Assembly: GCA_028288305.1 (NCBI GenBank) | Contig: JAQBOA010000036.1 | Span: 1 to 64,000 of the forward strand | Reading direction: 5' to 3' | Length of the DNA: 64,000 bases | Source of the DNA: Mucilaginibacter sp. | Lineage (GTDB): Bacteria > Bacteroidota > Bacteroidia > Sphingobacteriales > Sphingobacteriaceae | Part shown: one piece after another, positions 1-8,042 of the stretch | How the letters are laid out: every line of letters begins with the position of its first letter | Numbering within the stretch: position 1 is the stretch's first letter | Notes under the pieces: model-generated | Seen by the model: the letters and a program-made list of their open reading frames with translations, nothing else | The model's database searches: none | What the model was told of the DNA's origin: nothing | Translations under genes and position numbers: made by a program

Positions 1-105
1 CTTTACAAGAGGGGTCCGGAATACACTCCACGCATATACAGCGCCCAACGCCATCTGTAAAAGGACTCCCGCTACGGCAATCCCCCAACGATTAAATTTA
101 TTCAT
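1..105 (-). CDS. OFA-family MFS transporter, N-terminal fragment
   Basis: The gene starts at 105 and runs off the left edge; only the first 35 codons are here. The start reads MNKFNRWGIAVAGVLLQ and is followed by a first membrane segment with ALGAVYAWSVFR. This matches the N-terminus of the oxalate/formate antiporter (OFA) branch of the major facilitator superfamily, where the G-x-x-YAWSVF stretch ends helix 1. These proteins exchange small carboxylates such as formate, oxalate or lactate across the inner membrane; the substrate cannot be told from this fragment. No Shine-Dalgarno is seen, as usual for the phylum. Confidence 0.75.
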   Translation of the reverse strand, partial: MNKFNRWGIAVAGVLLQMALGAVYAWSVFRTPLVK

Positions 106-336
106 TTTCAGTATTGTTTAATAGTTATTTAATCTATCAAGCAACGGATAATTCTTTGCAGGCATAGTTGCCCATATACAAAGTCTAAAGATTTTGATCC
201 GCAAAAAAGGAAATGTTATACAATCAACCTTTAAGAAACCTTAAATTAAGAAGTATGTTTTTATTTTATAAAATATTCAATTAGACAGCTTTACGTTACC
301 AAAAGCGGGATGCCTGCGGGATCCCCAATCTGGATA
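106..336. other. Intergenic region, no gene seen
   Basis: AT-rich spacer between the start of the MFS gene and the end of the next minus-strand gene. A GC-richer patch at 303-327 (gcgggatgcctgcgggatcc) resembles the short GCGGG-type repeats found elsewhere in the window, but no clear hairpin-plus-U-tract or RNA gene is visible. Confidence 0.4.
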
Positions 337-657
337 TTATTGTCTGGCTTGCTGGTATTTATAATGCAATTGTTTTAATGTTTCTGTTGAAGCATCGTCT
401 GTTGAAATGCCATATCCCGATACCAGTATACCCTTTATACCTGATTCAGAAGCCAAAGCATAAACCGTGGCTTCATCCGCCGGATCCGATGGGCCTTCAT
501 ATCTATAAAGGTCAACGATCTCAAATTCCTCAGCTGGGTAACCCACCTCGCCGCAGGTAAGAAGAGTATCTTTTAAATTAAAATCCAGGTTAAACCCTTG
601 TTTTTTGAGCTGGTCAATCGCTTCTGTTACAGTGGCATAATGAAATTGCTGTTTCAT
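337..657 (-). CDS. Small conserved protein of the type often labelled phosphoribosylpyrophosphate synthetase
   Basis: A 106-residue soluble protein with no signal peptide or membrane segment. It is acidic, with stretches such as AIDQLKKQGFNLDFNL, FEIVDLYRYEGPSDPADEAT and GIKGILVSGYG. Short proteins of this shape are common in Sphingobacteriales; database labels calling them phosphoribosylpyrophosphate synthetase are doubtful because no PRPP-binding loop or ATP site is present. The start is placed at the internal Met at 657 (MKQQFHYATV) because the 23 residues gained by starting at 726 look like translated leader. Function unknown; it stands alone on its strand. Confidence 0.65.
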   Translation of the reverse strand: MKQQFHYATVTEAIDQLKKQGFNLDFNLKDTLLTCGEVGYPAEEFEIVDLYRYEGPSDPADEATVYALASESGIKGILVSGYGISTDDASTETLKQLHYKYQQARQ

Positions 658-888
658 ATTGGTAGGATTAAATAATGGGAACGTAAATTTAGGGATTAAA
701 ATTTTAAAGTATCCGGCATTATTCACATTATCAATCTGCTAATGGTGTGAATTATATTAAAATGTTGGTTTTGATGATATAGAGGATTTAAAAAATATTC
801 ATTAAAGAGTAAACATTGATCACTATAATAATGTTGAATACGCTTTATCTCTTTAAAAGTGTATTTTTAGCCCAATTTTAATTAATAA

Positions 889-1617
889 ATGTTTCATAGT
901 ATAGGAAAATATATACTCTTACTGCGTTTAAGTTTCCGCAAACCCGAAAAGTTCAGTGTTTACTGGGCAGAAATTATGCGTGAAATGGTTTCACAAGGTA
1001 TAGGCTCACTTGGTATCGTAGCTATAATTTCGGTATTTATCGGCGGTGTAGCAACAATTCAAACCGCTTTCCAGCTTATCAGCGATTTTATACCCAGATC
1101 AGTAGTGGGCAGTATTACACGCGATTCAACTATACTTGAGTTTAGTCCAACTATTACAGCTCTTGTATTGGCCGGCCGTATTGGTTCCAGCATTGCTTCA
1201 CAAATTGGCACAATGAGAGTAACCGAACAGATAGACGCCCTTGAAATTATGGGCGTAAATGCTCCGGGATATCTCATATCACCTAAAGTTATTACCGGAA
1301 TAACGATGATCCCCCTTTTGGTTATTGTTTCAGTCGGGCTAGGTTTGTTAGGCGGATATTTAGCATGCGCAGCATCAAATGTTTCAACTACCGATTATAT
1401 GACCGGCTTAACTGATAGTTTTAACCCTGTTATTGTTACAGTTTGCGCAGTTAAGGCAATATTTTTTGGTTTTATTATTACCTCCATTTGTTCATACCAG
1501 GGGTTTTATACATCAGGTGGTGCGCTCGAAGTAGGCCAGGCAGCAACACGCGGTGTTGTTTTTAGTTGTGTAATGATATTATTTGCCGATCTGATTGTTT
1601 CTAAATTACTATTATGA
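889..1617 (+). CDS. mlaE: MlaE-family lipid ABC transporter permease
   Basis: A 242-residue inner-membrane permease of the MlaE/DUF140 family, which works with an MlaF-type ATPase and an MCE (MlaD) protein to move phospholipids between membranes and keep the outer membrane asymmetric. The family signature TEQIDALEIMGV lies at residues 112-123, after the small-residue helix LAGRIGSSIASQIG. About five hydrophobic segments are visible (roughly 40-60, 88-103, 134-160, 181-201, 222-240). Its stop overlaps the start of the ATPase gene by four bases (ATGA), so the two are translationally coupled. No MlaD gene follows in this window, so the substrate-binding subunit must be elsewhere. Confidence 0.9.
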   Translation: MFHSIGKYILLLRLSFRKPEKFSVYWAEIMREMVSQGIGSLGIVAIISVFIGGVATIQTAFQLISDFIPRSVVGSITRDSTILEFSPTITALVLAGRIGSSIASQIGTMRVTEQIDALEIMGVNAPGYLISPKVITGITMIPLLVIVSVGLGLLGGYLACAASNVSTTDYMTGLTDSFNPVIVTVCAVKAIFFGFIITSICSYQGFYTSGGALEVGQAATRGVVFSCVMILFADLIVSKLLL

Positions 1618-2366
1618 TAGAAATTAAAGATATCTATAAAACATTTGGAGAAAATGAGGTGCTGCGCGGTATAAGCGCAAATTTTAAGCCCGGTAAAAAT
1701 AACCTGATCATTGGGAGTTCTGGATCGGGAAAAACCACTTTATTAAAATGTATTGTTGGCTTGCATGAACCTACAAAAGGTGAAGTGCTTTATGATAAAG
1801 AAAATTTTACAGCCATGAACTTTGAGAGTCGTGTGCCTATTCGCAAGCATATCGGCATGCTTTTTCAAAATTCAGCCTTGTTCGACTCCATGACCGTGGA
1901 GAAAAATATTATTTTTCCGCTCAATCTGTTTACTGATATGTCAAAGTCGGAAAAGCATGACCGCGCAAATTTTTGCCTCGAGAAGGTAAACCTAAAAGGT
2001 ACTAACAAATTATTCCCCTCAGAACTTTCCGGAGGTATGAAAAAACGGGTAGGCATAGCGAGGGCAATATCTATGCAGCCAAAATATTTGTTTGTAGATG
2101 AGCCAAATTCGGGCCTTGACCCTAAAACGGCTATTGTGATAGATGATTTGATAAGCACAATTACAGAAGAATACCAAACAACTACGGTAATTGTTACACA
2201 TGATATGAATTCGGTAATGGGCATTGGCGATCATATAATATTTTTGCACAATGGCGAAAAATGGTGGGAAGGCACAAACCATGAAATTGCGCACACCAAT
2301 AATAAAGAACTAAATGAATTTGTGTTTGCCAGTAAATTTATGCGGGCAGCGCGGGAAAAGTTATGA
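1614..2366 (+). CDS. mlaF: MlaF-family ABC transporter ATP-binding protein
   Basis: A 250-residue ABC ATPase energising the permease it overlaps. Walker A GSSGSGKTT is at residues 34-42, the Q-loop is MLFQNSALFDSMTV near 83-96, the signature LSGGMKKRVG starts near 137, Walker B YLFVDEPNSGLDP is near 159-171, and the switch histidine is in VTHDMNS. The LSGGM (rather than LSGGQ) signature and the ALFDSMTV stretch are typical of MlaF-type ATPases. Length is normal for the family. The complex would sit on the cytoplasmic face of the inner membrane. Confidence 0.9.
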   Translation: MIEIKDIYKTFGENEVLRGISANFKPGKNNLIIGSSGSGKTTLLKCIVGLHEPTKGEVLYDKENFTAMNFESRVPIRKHIGMLFQNSALFDSMTVEKNIIFPLNLFTDMSKSEKHDRANFCLEKVNLKGTNKLFPSELSGGMKKRVGIARAISMQPKYLFVDEPNSGLDPKTAIVIDDLISTITEEYQTTTVIVTHDMNSVMGIGDHIIFLHNGEKWWEGTNHEIAHTNNKELNEFVFASKFMRAAREKL

Positions 2367-2423
2367 TTTTAGTATCTAGTATCAAGATTTTTAAATCCAA
2401 GTTTTAATCTTCTATTTTGTACT

Positions 2424-2478
2424 AGCTACTTGATACTGGCTACTTGATACCAGCTACTTGATACTGAAATTGATACTG
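2424..2478. repeat. Three-copy 14-bp tandem repeat with a reverse partner upstream
   Basis: Three head-to-tail copies of a 14-mer based on agctacttgatact (2424-2437, 2438-2451, 2452-2465) followed by a decayed fourth (gaaattgatactg). The segment at 2377-2385 (agtatcaag) is the reverse complement of the repeat core, so a stem can form across 2370-2465. It lies between mlaF and the methyltransferase gene and looks like one of the interspersed palindromic repeats seen throughout the window. Confidence 0.6.
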
Positions 2479-2483
2479 AAAAA

Positions 2484-3377
2484 ATGATCCAACTTCTCAC
2501 ACCAACGCACTGGAAAGATTATGAGCTGATTGATTGCGGCGATTTTGAAAAGCTGGAACGTTTTGGCAATGTGATATTAATACGGCCCGAACCTCAAGCT
2601 GTATGGAGCAAGGCTTTAAGCGCTTCAGAATGGCAGCGTTTGCATCATATTAAATTTAAAGGCCGATCTGCAACGTCCGGCGAATGGATAAAAAAGAATC
2701 CTGCCACACCGGATCGCTGGCATATTGAATATAAAAATCTGGAAGCAAGCATTAAATTAAGACTGGCTTTAACTTCATTTAAACACCTTGGCGTTTTTCC
2801 GGAACAGGCGGTTAACTGGGATTATATAAGCCAGAATATAAAAAAGTTTAAAACCCCTGCGCCAAAAGTGCTCAATCTTTTTGCCTATACCGGCGGGGCT
2901 TCATTAATTGCGCAGGCCGCGGGTGCTGATACCACCCATGTGGATTCCATAAAACAGGTAGTTACATGGGCTAATGAAAACCAGGAGCTATCAGGCTTGA
3001 GCCAGATACGATGGGTGGTTGAAGATGCTCTTAAATTTGTAAAGCGCGAATTGAAACGCGGTAAAAAATACAATGGCATTATCCTTGATCCGCCTGCTTA
3101 CGGGCATGGCCCCAATGGAGAAAAGTGGAAACTGGAAGACAACATAAATGAAATGATGCAGGATGTTATGCAATTGCTTGATCCTGATGAACACTTCCTG
3201 ATCCTGAACACTTATTCTTTAGGCTTTTCATCTGTAATAATAGAGAATTTGATAAAAAACGCATATCCCCATGTGCAAAATCTCGAAACCGGCGAGCTTT
3301 ACCTGCAGGCCACATCAGGACCAAAACTCCCCCTTGGTGTCTTTGGAAAATTCCATAAAACAACAACTAATAGATAA
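2484..3377 (+). CDS. Class I SAM-dependent methyltransferase, RlmI/RlmK-like
   Basis: A 297-residue Rossmann-fold methyltransferase. Motif I is NLFAYTGGASLIAQAAGA near residues 130-147, motif II has the acidic residue in THVDSIK, and motif IV is ILDPPAYGHG near 199-208. The DPPAYG form and the FAYTG loop are typical of the COG1092 group that methylates ribosomal RNA cytosine or guanine bases (RlmI, RlmK); the N-terminal PUA domain of RlmI is absent here. The region WHIEYKNLEASIKL upstream of the Rossmann fold corresponds to the central EEHD-like domain. The exact RNA target is inferred, not shown. Confidence 0.8.
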   Translation: MIQLLTPTHWKDYELIDCGDFEKLERFGNVILIRPEPQAVWSKALSASEWQRLHHIKFKGRSATSGEWIKKNPATPDRWHIEYKNLEASIKLRLALTSFKHLGVFPEQAVNWDYISQNIKKFKTPAPKVLNLFAYTGGASLIAQAAGADTTHVDSIKQVVTWANENQELSGLSQIRWVVEDALKFVKRELKRGKKYNGIILDPPAYGHGPNGEKWKLEDNINEMMQDVMQLLDPDEHFLILNTYSLGFSSVIIENLIKNAYPHVQNLETGELYLQATSGPKLPLGVFGKFHKTTTNR

Positions 3378-3483
3378 TATTTTAAACAAATACTATTATA
3401 ATTATCAATTTTTTTAAAAAATGTCCTTTTTTGATAAAACAAAAGATTATAATTTAGAGTATAAATGACCTCGAAAATTTGTG

Positions 3484-3491
3484 TTACTTTG
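3484..3491 (+). promoter_or_regulatory. Candidate -7 box for the lipoprotein gene
   Basis: The octamer ttactttg, followed by cgcc, is a near match (7 of 8) to the Bacteroidota -7 element TAnnTTTG and lies 28 bases before the lipoprotein start at 3520. No convincing -33 TTTG is at the usual spacing, so this is a weak call. Confidence 0.3.
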
Positions 3492-3519
3492 CGCCGTGCG
3501 GTTAAAAAAATCAATCAAT

Positions 3520-4578
3520 ATGAAATTCAAAAACATTATTCTTTCTACTGTATTCCTTTTATCATCATCAGTCCTTTTTTCCAATTGCAGTCCGGGAAAT
3601 ACTACCACGACACCAGCTGTTAAAAAAGAAGTTGCCAAAACTATACCAGCTAAAACAAATGATACCATAGCTACCGCACCGGTAACTTATCCGCCGATTG
3701 ACAAACATTTGTACGATTCGTTGATGAAACGCCTTGCTCACGGCGACACTACCGGAAAATGGCCGGTTAAAAATACGCCATACCCTTTGCCAGGAGCAAT
3801 TTTGCCATATAAAAGAGTGGTTGCTTTTTACGGTAACCTTTATGCAAAAAAGATGGGCATTTTAGGTGAACTGCCGCCTAATGAAATGCTTGCCAAACTT
3901 AAAGGCGAAGTAAAGAATTGGGAAAAAGCTGACCCAAAAACTCCTGTACAACCGGCTTTACATTATATTGCTGTTGTAGCCAGCGGATCTCCGGGGAAAG
4001 ATGGAAAATACCGTAACCGCATGCCTTTTAAACAAATTGATAGTGTTTTAAAACTGGCTAAAAAAGCTAATGCCATAGTGTTTTTAGATATACAGGTGGC
4101 TTTAAGTAATATTCATGCTGAATTACCATTGCTCGAAAAATATTGGATAATGCCTAATGTTCATTTTGGTATGGATCCCGAATTTTCTATGAAGGACGGT
4201 ACCCGTCCGGGGAAAAAAATAGGAACATATGATGCAGCTGATGTAAACTATGTATCAGATTATTTAAGCAAAATAGTTAGAAAATATAACCTGCCTCCAA
4301 AAATTTTAATTGTACACCGCTTCACCAGGAAAATGGTGACTAATTATAAAAGCATTAAACTGCATCCTGAGATTCAATTGGTAATGGATATGGATGGTTG
4401 GGGCGAACCGGAATTGAAAACCGGTACATACCGTGATTGGATATACAAGGAACCGGTACAGTTTACAGGCTTTAAGCTTTTCTATAAAAATGACATTAAG
4501 AAAGCGCCTCACCATATGTATACACCAACTGAGGTTTTAAAATATAAACCATATCCTATTTATATACAATATCAATAG
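3520..4578 (+). CDS. Predicted lipoprotein of unknown function
   Basis: Read from the Met at 3520, the 352-residue product begins with a lysine-containing, hydrophobic signal peptide ending in a lipobox LFSNC, so Cys23 would be lipidated and the protein anchored to the outer or inner membrane. A Thr/Lys-rich linker follows (residues 27-52). The mature domain has alternating strand and helix stretches (HYIAVVASGSPG, AIVFLDIQVALSN, LIVHRFTRKM, LVMDMDGWGEPE) that suggest a TIM-barrel-like fold, but no known catalytic motif was recognised. An upstream start at 3481 would spoil the signal peptide and is rejected. Function unknown. Confidence 0.75.
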   Translation: MKFKNIILSTVFLLSSSVLFSNCSPGNTTTTPAVKKEVAKTIPAKTNDTIATAPVTYPPIDKHLYDSLMKRLAHGDTTGKWPVKNTPYPLPGAILPYKRVVAFYGNLYAKKMGILGELPPNEMLAKLKGEVKNWEKADPKTPVQPALHYIAVVASGSPGKDGKYRNRMPFKQIDSVLKLAKKANAIVFLDIQVALSNIHAELPLLEKYWIMPNVHFGMDPEFSMKDGTRPGKKIGTYDAADVNYVSDYLSKIVRKYNLPPKILIVHRFTRKMVTNYKSIKLHPEIQLVMDMDGWGEPELKTGTYRDWIYKEPVQFTGFKLFYKNDIKKAPHHMYTPTEVLKYKPYPIYIQYQ

Positions 4579-4583
4579 TAATA

Positions 4584-4643
4584 AAGTCTTAAGTCCGAAG
4601 TCTGCCTATTGACTTAAGACTTAAGACTTCGGACTTAAAACTT
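4584..4643. repeat. Palindromic interspersed repeat, family A (intergenic copy)
   Basis: A 60-bp element with 20-bp arms at 4584-4603 (AAGTCTTAAGTCCGAAGTCT) and 4624-4643, complementary at 19 of 20 positions, around a 20-base loop. The same 20-mer occurs exactly at 50784-50803 inside the helicase gene, and the segment 4611-4637 matches 50835-50861 at 25 of 27 positions. It sits between a lipoprotein gene and an oxidoreductase gene. As RNA it would form a strong hairpin and could slow transcription, but there is no clean U-tract. Confidence 0.85.
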
Positions 4644-4650
4644 TTTTAAT

Positions 4651-5613
4651 ATGACAAAATGGGGCATCATAGGTTGCGGACGCATAGCACACAGGTTTGT
4701 GCAGGGCTTGCGCGAAGTGCCTGATGCTGCGTTGGTATCTGTATGGTCAAGGCGTGCCGAATCTGTTAACAGCTTTGTTGATCAGTACGGAGGTATAGCC
4801 TGCAAAACCGTTGATGAACTATTGAACAGTGATATAGATGCTGTTTATATAGCAACCCTTCCTGACAGCCATTCACTATATAGTATTTCCGCACTAAATG
4901 CAGGCAAACATGTTTTATGCGAAAAACCCGCCGCTGTAAACTTAAAGACTTTAGAACAGATATTACAAGTGGCTAAATCAAAAAGACTGCTTTTTATGGA
5001 GGGGATGAAGCCTCCCTTTTTTCCCTTATATGTGCGGTTAAAAGAATACCTGGCTAATGACCCTATTGGCCCGGCAGGTTACGTACGTGCAGGGTCATCG
5101 GTTGCTGATATTAGCCCGGACCATCCTAACTTTAGTTATGAACTGATTGGCGGAAGTTTGATGCAGATTGGAATTTATGAAGCATTTTTAGCTGTCGATT
5201 GGCTTGGCGCGACAAAACAAGTGCAGGCTTTGGGAAGATTCGGAGAAACCGGAATAGATATGTTTTCTATCTTTCAAAGTGAGCATGACAAAGGTTATGC
5301 CCAGCTCTATAGCGGCTTTGACCTTCATGGCAAAGGCGATGCGCTCATTTGCGGCACAAAAGGCAACATAACCATCCATAAAAACTGGTGGAACCCAGCT
5401 AAGGCAACTATAAATTATCTTGATGGTCGCAGTGTTGAACTGGATGAGCCTTTTACCGCCGGTGGCCTTAACTATGAAATTCAGCACTTTTGCGAGCTGA
5501 TCAATAATGGTTTAAGAGAAAGTCCGGTAATAAGTCATGAGCTATCAAGACAAATGATAAGTATGATTGATCAGGCAAGGGATTGTATAGGGTTAAAGTT
5601 TAAAGGCGAATAG
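4651..5613 (+). CDS. Gfo/Idh/MocA-family NAD(P)-dependent oxidoreductase
   Basis: A 320-residue cytoplasmic dehydrogenase. The N-terminus GIIGCGRIAHRF is the dinucleotide-binding GxGxxA loop (residues 5-16), and the hallmark EKP motif is in HVLCEKPAAVN near residues 88-98. The C-terminal half (GGSLMQIGIYEAFLA onward) matches the substrate-binding alpha/beta domain, with a histidine-containing region replaced by GIYE. Family members oxidise or epimerise sugars, inositols or dipyrrins (trans-dihydrodiol dehydrogenase-like); the substrate cannot be deduced. It follows the family A repeat with no operon partner. Confidence 0.9.
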   Translation: MTKWGIIGCGRIAHRFVQGLREVPDAALVSVWSRRAESVNSFVDQYGGIACKTVDELLNSDIDAVYIATLPDSHSLYSISALNAGKHVLCEKPAAVNLKTLEQILQVAKSKRLLFMEGMKPPFFPLYVRLKEYLANDPIGPAGYVRAGSSVADISPDHPNFSYELIGGSLMQIGIYEAFLAVDWLGATKQVQALGRFGETGIDMFSIFQSEHDKGYAQLYSGFDLHGKGDALICGTKGNITIHKNWWNPAKATINYLDGRSVELDEPFTAGGLNYEIQHFCELINNGLRESPVISHELSRQMISMIDQARDCIGLKFKGE

Positions 5614-5636
5614 TTACCGATGCCTTGAGTTAAGAA

Positions 5637-5817
5637 TGACCTCAGCGAGGTCAAATATTGATAGAAAAAAACCAGCCAGGTAGTCCGTGCCATACGTACG
5701 GACACCCACCATGCATTATCGCTAATGTCGCTTCAATTGTTGCGTATCCCGATGATTATCGGGACACGCAAACCCTTTTTATAATTTTTCTACCGATATT
5801 TTGCACCTAACGGTGCT
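5637..5817. repeat. Convergent pair of hairpin repeats (family B) enclosing two more hairpins
   Basis: Left unit: hairpin tgacctcagcgaggtca (5637-5653) followed by aatattgatagaaaaaa. Right unit, read on the minus strand: hairpin agcaccgttaggtgc followed by aaaatatcggtagaaaaa (5816 down to about 5784). The two units share a tail of the form AAATAT-y-G-r-TAGAAAAA behind different hairpin stems and point towards each other. Between them lie gtccgt/acggac (5681-5701) and the near-perfect palindrome tcccgatgattatcggga (5747-5764). The layout matches the convergent paired organisation of REP/BIME elements. No protein gene lies in 5614-5862; it separates two convergent genes and may also stop transcription. 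Confidence 0.7.
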
Positions 5818-5862
5818 ATCAAGATTGCATATCGCTCATCCAATGGTACTGGGATAAAACGC

Positions 5863-7254
5863 CTATCTATTTGGATTAAAGCTCATAAATATCTGTTCGA
5901 TTGTTCTTTTGGCCTGAACGCCCGTTTCCATATCTTTTAAAGTTAACAGACCACTTTCTATTTCCTCACTACCGATAATTATTATAAAAGGAATGTTTTT
6001 ACTGTTGGCATAATCCAACTGCTTTTTCAGCTTTGCTCCTGCCGGATACAGTTCAACGTTTATCTCTTGCCGGCGTAATTCCCGCAAAATTGGTAGGGCA
6101 AATATTTCGCCTTCTTTATCAAAACAGCAGATGAGTAGTTGTGTTGATTGACTTGTTGTTGCCGGAAAAAGGCTTAGTTCTTCCATCACATCATAAATAC
6201 GATCAGCGCCAAAGGAAATACCTACACCGGTGAGGCCCTTTAGCCCAAACATCCCGGTAAGGTCATCATACCTGCCGCCACCACCGATACTGCCCATAGC
6301 AACCTCGTTTGTTTTAACTTCGAAGATGGCGCCGGTGTAGTAGTTTAATCCTCTTGCTAAAGTAATATCCAGTTCTAAGTTTGCGGTTTGCAACTGGCTG
6401 ATCGTAACATAATTTAAAACAGTTTCTATTTCATCGCATCCCTTTAAGCCAATTTTTGATTTATCCAATGCTTTCCGCAGACTATACAGCTTTTCTGAAT
6501 TAGAACCTTGAAGCAAAATAACCGGCTTTATTTTTTCAATATCCGCTTCAGTAAAGCCTCTTTCCATCAGCTCTTTTATTACTCCGTCGAGCCCAATTTT
6601 GTCGAGCTTATCTATGGCTACCGTGAGATCAATAATGCTATCAGATTTATCTATAATTTCAGCTAATCCCGATAGTATTTTTCTATTGTTTATTTTTATA
6701 GTAAAATCCTTTAACCCAAGCTTACTTAATGCCTCATCATAGATCATTACAAACTCTGCTTCGTTCAATAACGAATCCGAACCCACTACATCTGCATCAC
6801 ACTGATAAAATTCGCGATAACGACCTTTTTGCGGCCTGTCTGCACGCCAAACAGGTTGCACCTGGAAACGTTTGAATGGAAACGTGATTTCATTTTGATG
6901 CATTACCACATAGCGGGCAAAAGGGACAGTGAGATCATAACGGAGAGCTTTTTCGGAAATAATGGGAGTCAGGTTTTTTGCATTATATTCAAAGTTTTCG
7001 TTTTTTAACTTTTTATTTTTTGCGTCATCCCAAAAGTCGCCACTATTAAGTATCTTAAATATCAGCTTATCTCCTTCATCTCCGTACTTTCCTGTTAAAG
7101 TTGATAGGTTCTCCATTGATGGCGTTTCTATCTGCTGGTAACCATATTTACGAAATACACTTTTAATGGTATCGAAAATAAAATTGCGTCTTGCCATTTC
7201 GGTTGGAGAGAAGTCGCGTGTGCCCTTAGGTACGGATGGTTTGATGGATGCCAT
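5863..7254 (-). CDS. hisS: Histidyl-tRNA synthetase
   Basis: A 463-residue class II aminoacyl-tRNA synthetase charging tRNA-His. The N-terminus KPSVPKGTRDFSP is the typical HisRS opening, motif 2 is VWRADRPQKGRYREFYQCD at residues 135-153, the histidine-specific loop is LARGLNYYTGAIFEV near 300, and motif 3 is TGVGISFGADRI. The C-terminal anticodon-binding domain starts near 370 (QLLICCFDKEGE). Length is normal. A TAnnTTTG box at 7260-7267 is only a few bases before the ATG, implying a leaderless or nearly leaderless mRNA. Confidence 0.97.
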   Translation of the reverse strand: MASIKPSVPKGTRDFSPTEMARRNFIFDTIKSVFRKYGYQQIETPSMENLSTLTGKYGDEGDKLIFKILNSGDFWDDAKNKKLKNENFEYNAKNLTPIISEKALRYDLTVPFARYVVMHQNEITFPFKRFQVQPVWRADRPQKGRYREFYQCDADVVGSDSLLNEAEFVMIYDEALSKLGLKDFTIKINNRKILSGLAEIIDKSDSIIDLTVAIDKLDKIGLDGVIKELMERGFTEADIEKIKPVILLQGSNSEKLYSLRKALDKSKIGLKGCDEIETVLNYVTISQLQTANLELDITLARGLNYYTGAIFEVKTNEVAMGSIGGGGRYDDLTGMFGLKGLTGVGISFGADRIYDVMEELSLFPATTSQSTQLLICCFDKEGEIFALPILRELRRQEINVELYPAGAKLKKQLDYANSKNIPFIIIIGSEEIESGLLTLKDMETGVQAKRTIEQIFMSFNPNR

Positions 7255-7259
7255 AGCCG

Positions 7260-7267
7260 CAAATGTA
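7260..7267 (-). promoter_or_regulatory. Candidate -7 box for hisS
   Basis: On the minus strand the octamer TACATTTG fits TAnnTTTG exactly and ends five bases before the hisS ATG. A second near match, TACTTTG, precedes it at 7268-7274. Use of the nearer box would give an mRNA with almost no leader. Confidence 0.35.
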
Positions 7268-7275
7268 CAAAGTAT

Positions 7276-7323
7276 AGTTTGTCTGAACTAAGATTTATAA
7301 GATTTAAGGATTATAGGATTTGG
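7276..7323. repeat. Interspersed repeat, family C, copy 1
   Basis: The stretch from agtttgtctgaac through ataggattt matches, at roughly 38 of 46 positions, the reverse complement of 28689-28737. It lies between hisS and the PIN toxin gene. The second copy sits exactly where the HEPN partner of a nucleotidyltransferase gene would be expected. Confidence 0.6.
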
Positions 7324-7334
7324 AAAATAAATAT

Positions 7335-7733
7335 TTAAACAAATGGGTTAATGATGGTTAACTTACTTTCCACCACCATTTTATGTTGCATGTCTTCTGA
7401 ATAAAATATTTTACAATTCGCCTCAAGAGCTGAAGAAATTATAATTGAATCAAAAATTTGAAAGTCATATTTTGGGGTCAATTCAATAGCTTGGTTAAAT
7501 GTTGTCCTGGTTGTTTGCATAAAATTACAGTCAGATAATAGATCAGTCCATAGATTCAAGATATCATCTTTGCTATAATTAAATCTGCGTTTGCATACAT
7601 TAGCAACTTCAGTTAAAACCTGGGCATTTATAAATGGCTTCAATAATAATAGATTTTGTGCGATAGATTTTTTATGACTATTACTATCCATGAGGTATAA
7701 AATTATGTTTGAGTCGATAAACGTTTCATTCAT
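7335..7733 (-). CDS. PIN-domain ribonuclease toxin (VapC-like)
   Basis: A 132-residue single-domain PIN protein, predicted to be the RNase toxin of a type II toxin-antitoxin pair. The Mg-binding acidic residues expected of PIN domains are visible: Asp in ETFIDSNIILYL (residue 7), Glu in QVLTEVANVC, Asp in YDFQIFDSIIISSA and Asp in YSEDMQH. The start at 7733 is chosen because MNETFIDSN gives the usual short strand before the first Asp, and it overlaps the upstream antitoxin stop by eight bases; a start at 7751 is possible. It looks intact, with no frameshift. Confidence 0.85.
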   Translation of the reverse strand: MNETFIDSNIILYLMDSNSHKKSIAQNLLLLKPFINAQVLTEVANVCKRRFNYSKDDILNLWTDLLSDCNFMQTTRTTFNQAIELTPKYDFQIFDSIIISSALEANCKIFYSEDMQHKMVVESKLTIINPFV

Positions 7734-7965
7734 AATCATTGGCCTCGTCACGATTAAATCGATAACTGTCGTGCGATATAACAGGATAACGGGAATATTT
7801 ATTCTTTATATCTTGTAGACTTTGGTTTATTTTAATTTCATCAATTGGCCTGTTATTATCCTCAATTTCAAAAGCAATTACTTCAACAGTTTTACCAACC
7901 ATTTCATCCGGTAAATTAAGTAAGTAAGTATTTTTATCAGGTTTTATCAGTTCTCTTATCATCAT
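7726..7965 (-). CDS. Putative antitoxin of the PIN pair
   Basis: A 79-residue acidic protein directly upstream of, and overlapping, the PIN toxin gene. The N-terminal half (TYLLNLPDEMVGKTVEVIAFEIE) reads as a small beta-sheet region of the sort that dimerises on DNA; the C-terminal half is charged and helical (SLQDIKNKYSR to RDEANDYE) and would wrap the toxin. Similar short proteins precede PIN toxins in Bacteroidota. The antitoxin role rests on position and shape, not on a recognised domain. Confidence 0.7.
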   Translation of the reverse strand: MMIRELIKPDKNTYLLNLPDEMVGKTVEVIAFEIEDNNRPIDEIKINQSLQDIKNKYSRYPVISHDSYRFNRDEANDYE

Positions 7966-8042
7966 TGCTTAAAATCAATCTAAACAAAAATAATAAAATT
8001 AATCATCTCATTCATTAACAGAGATTAATATAAATTTGATTT

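Noticed and set aside
2484..3377. Methyltransferase as part of a restriction-modification system
   Set aside because: Motifs (FAYTGG, DPPAYG) fit the RNA methyltransferase group, and no restriction gene is nearby.
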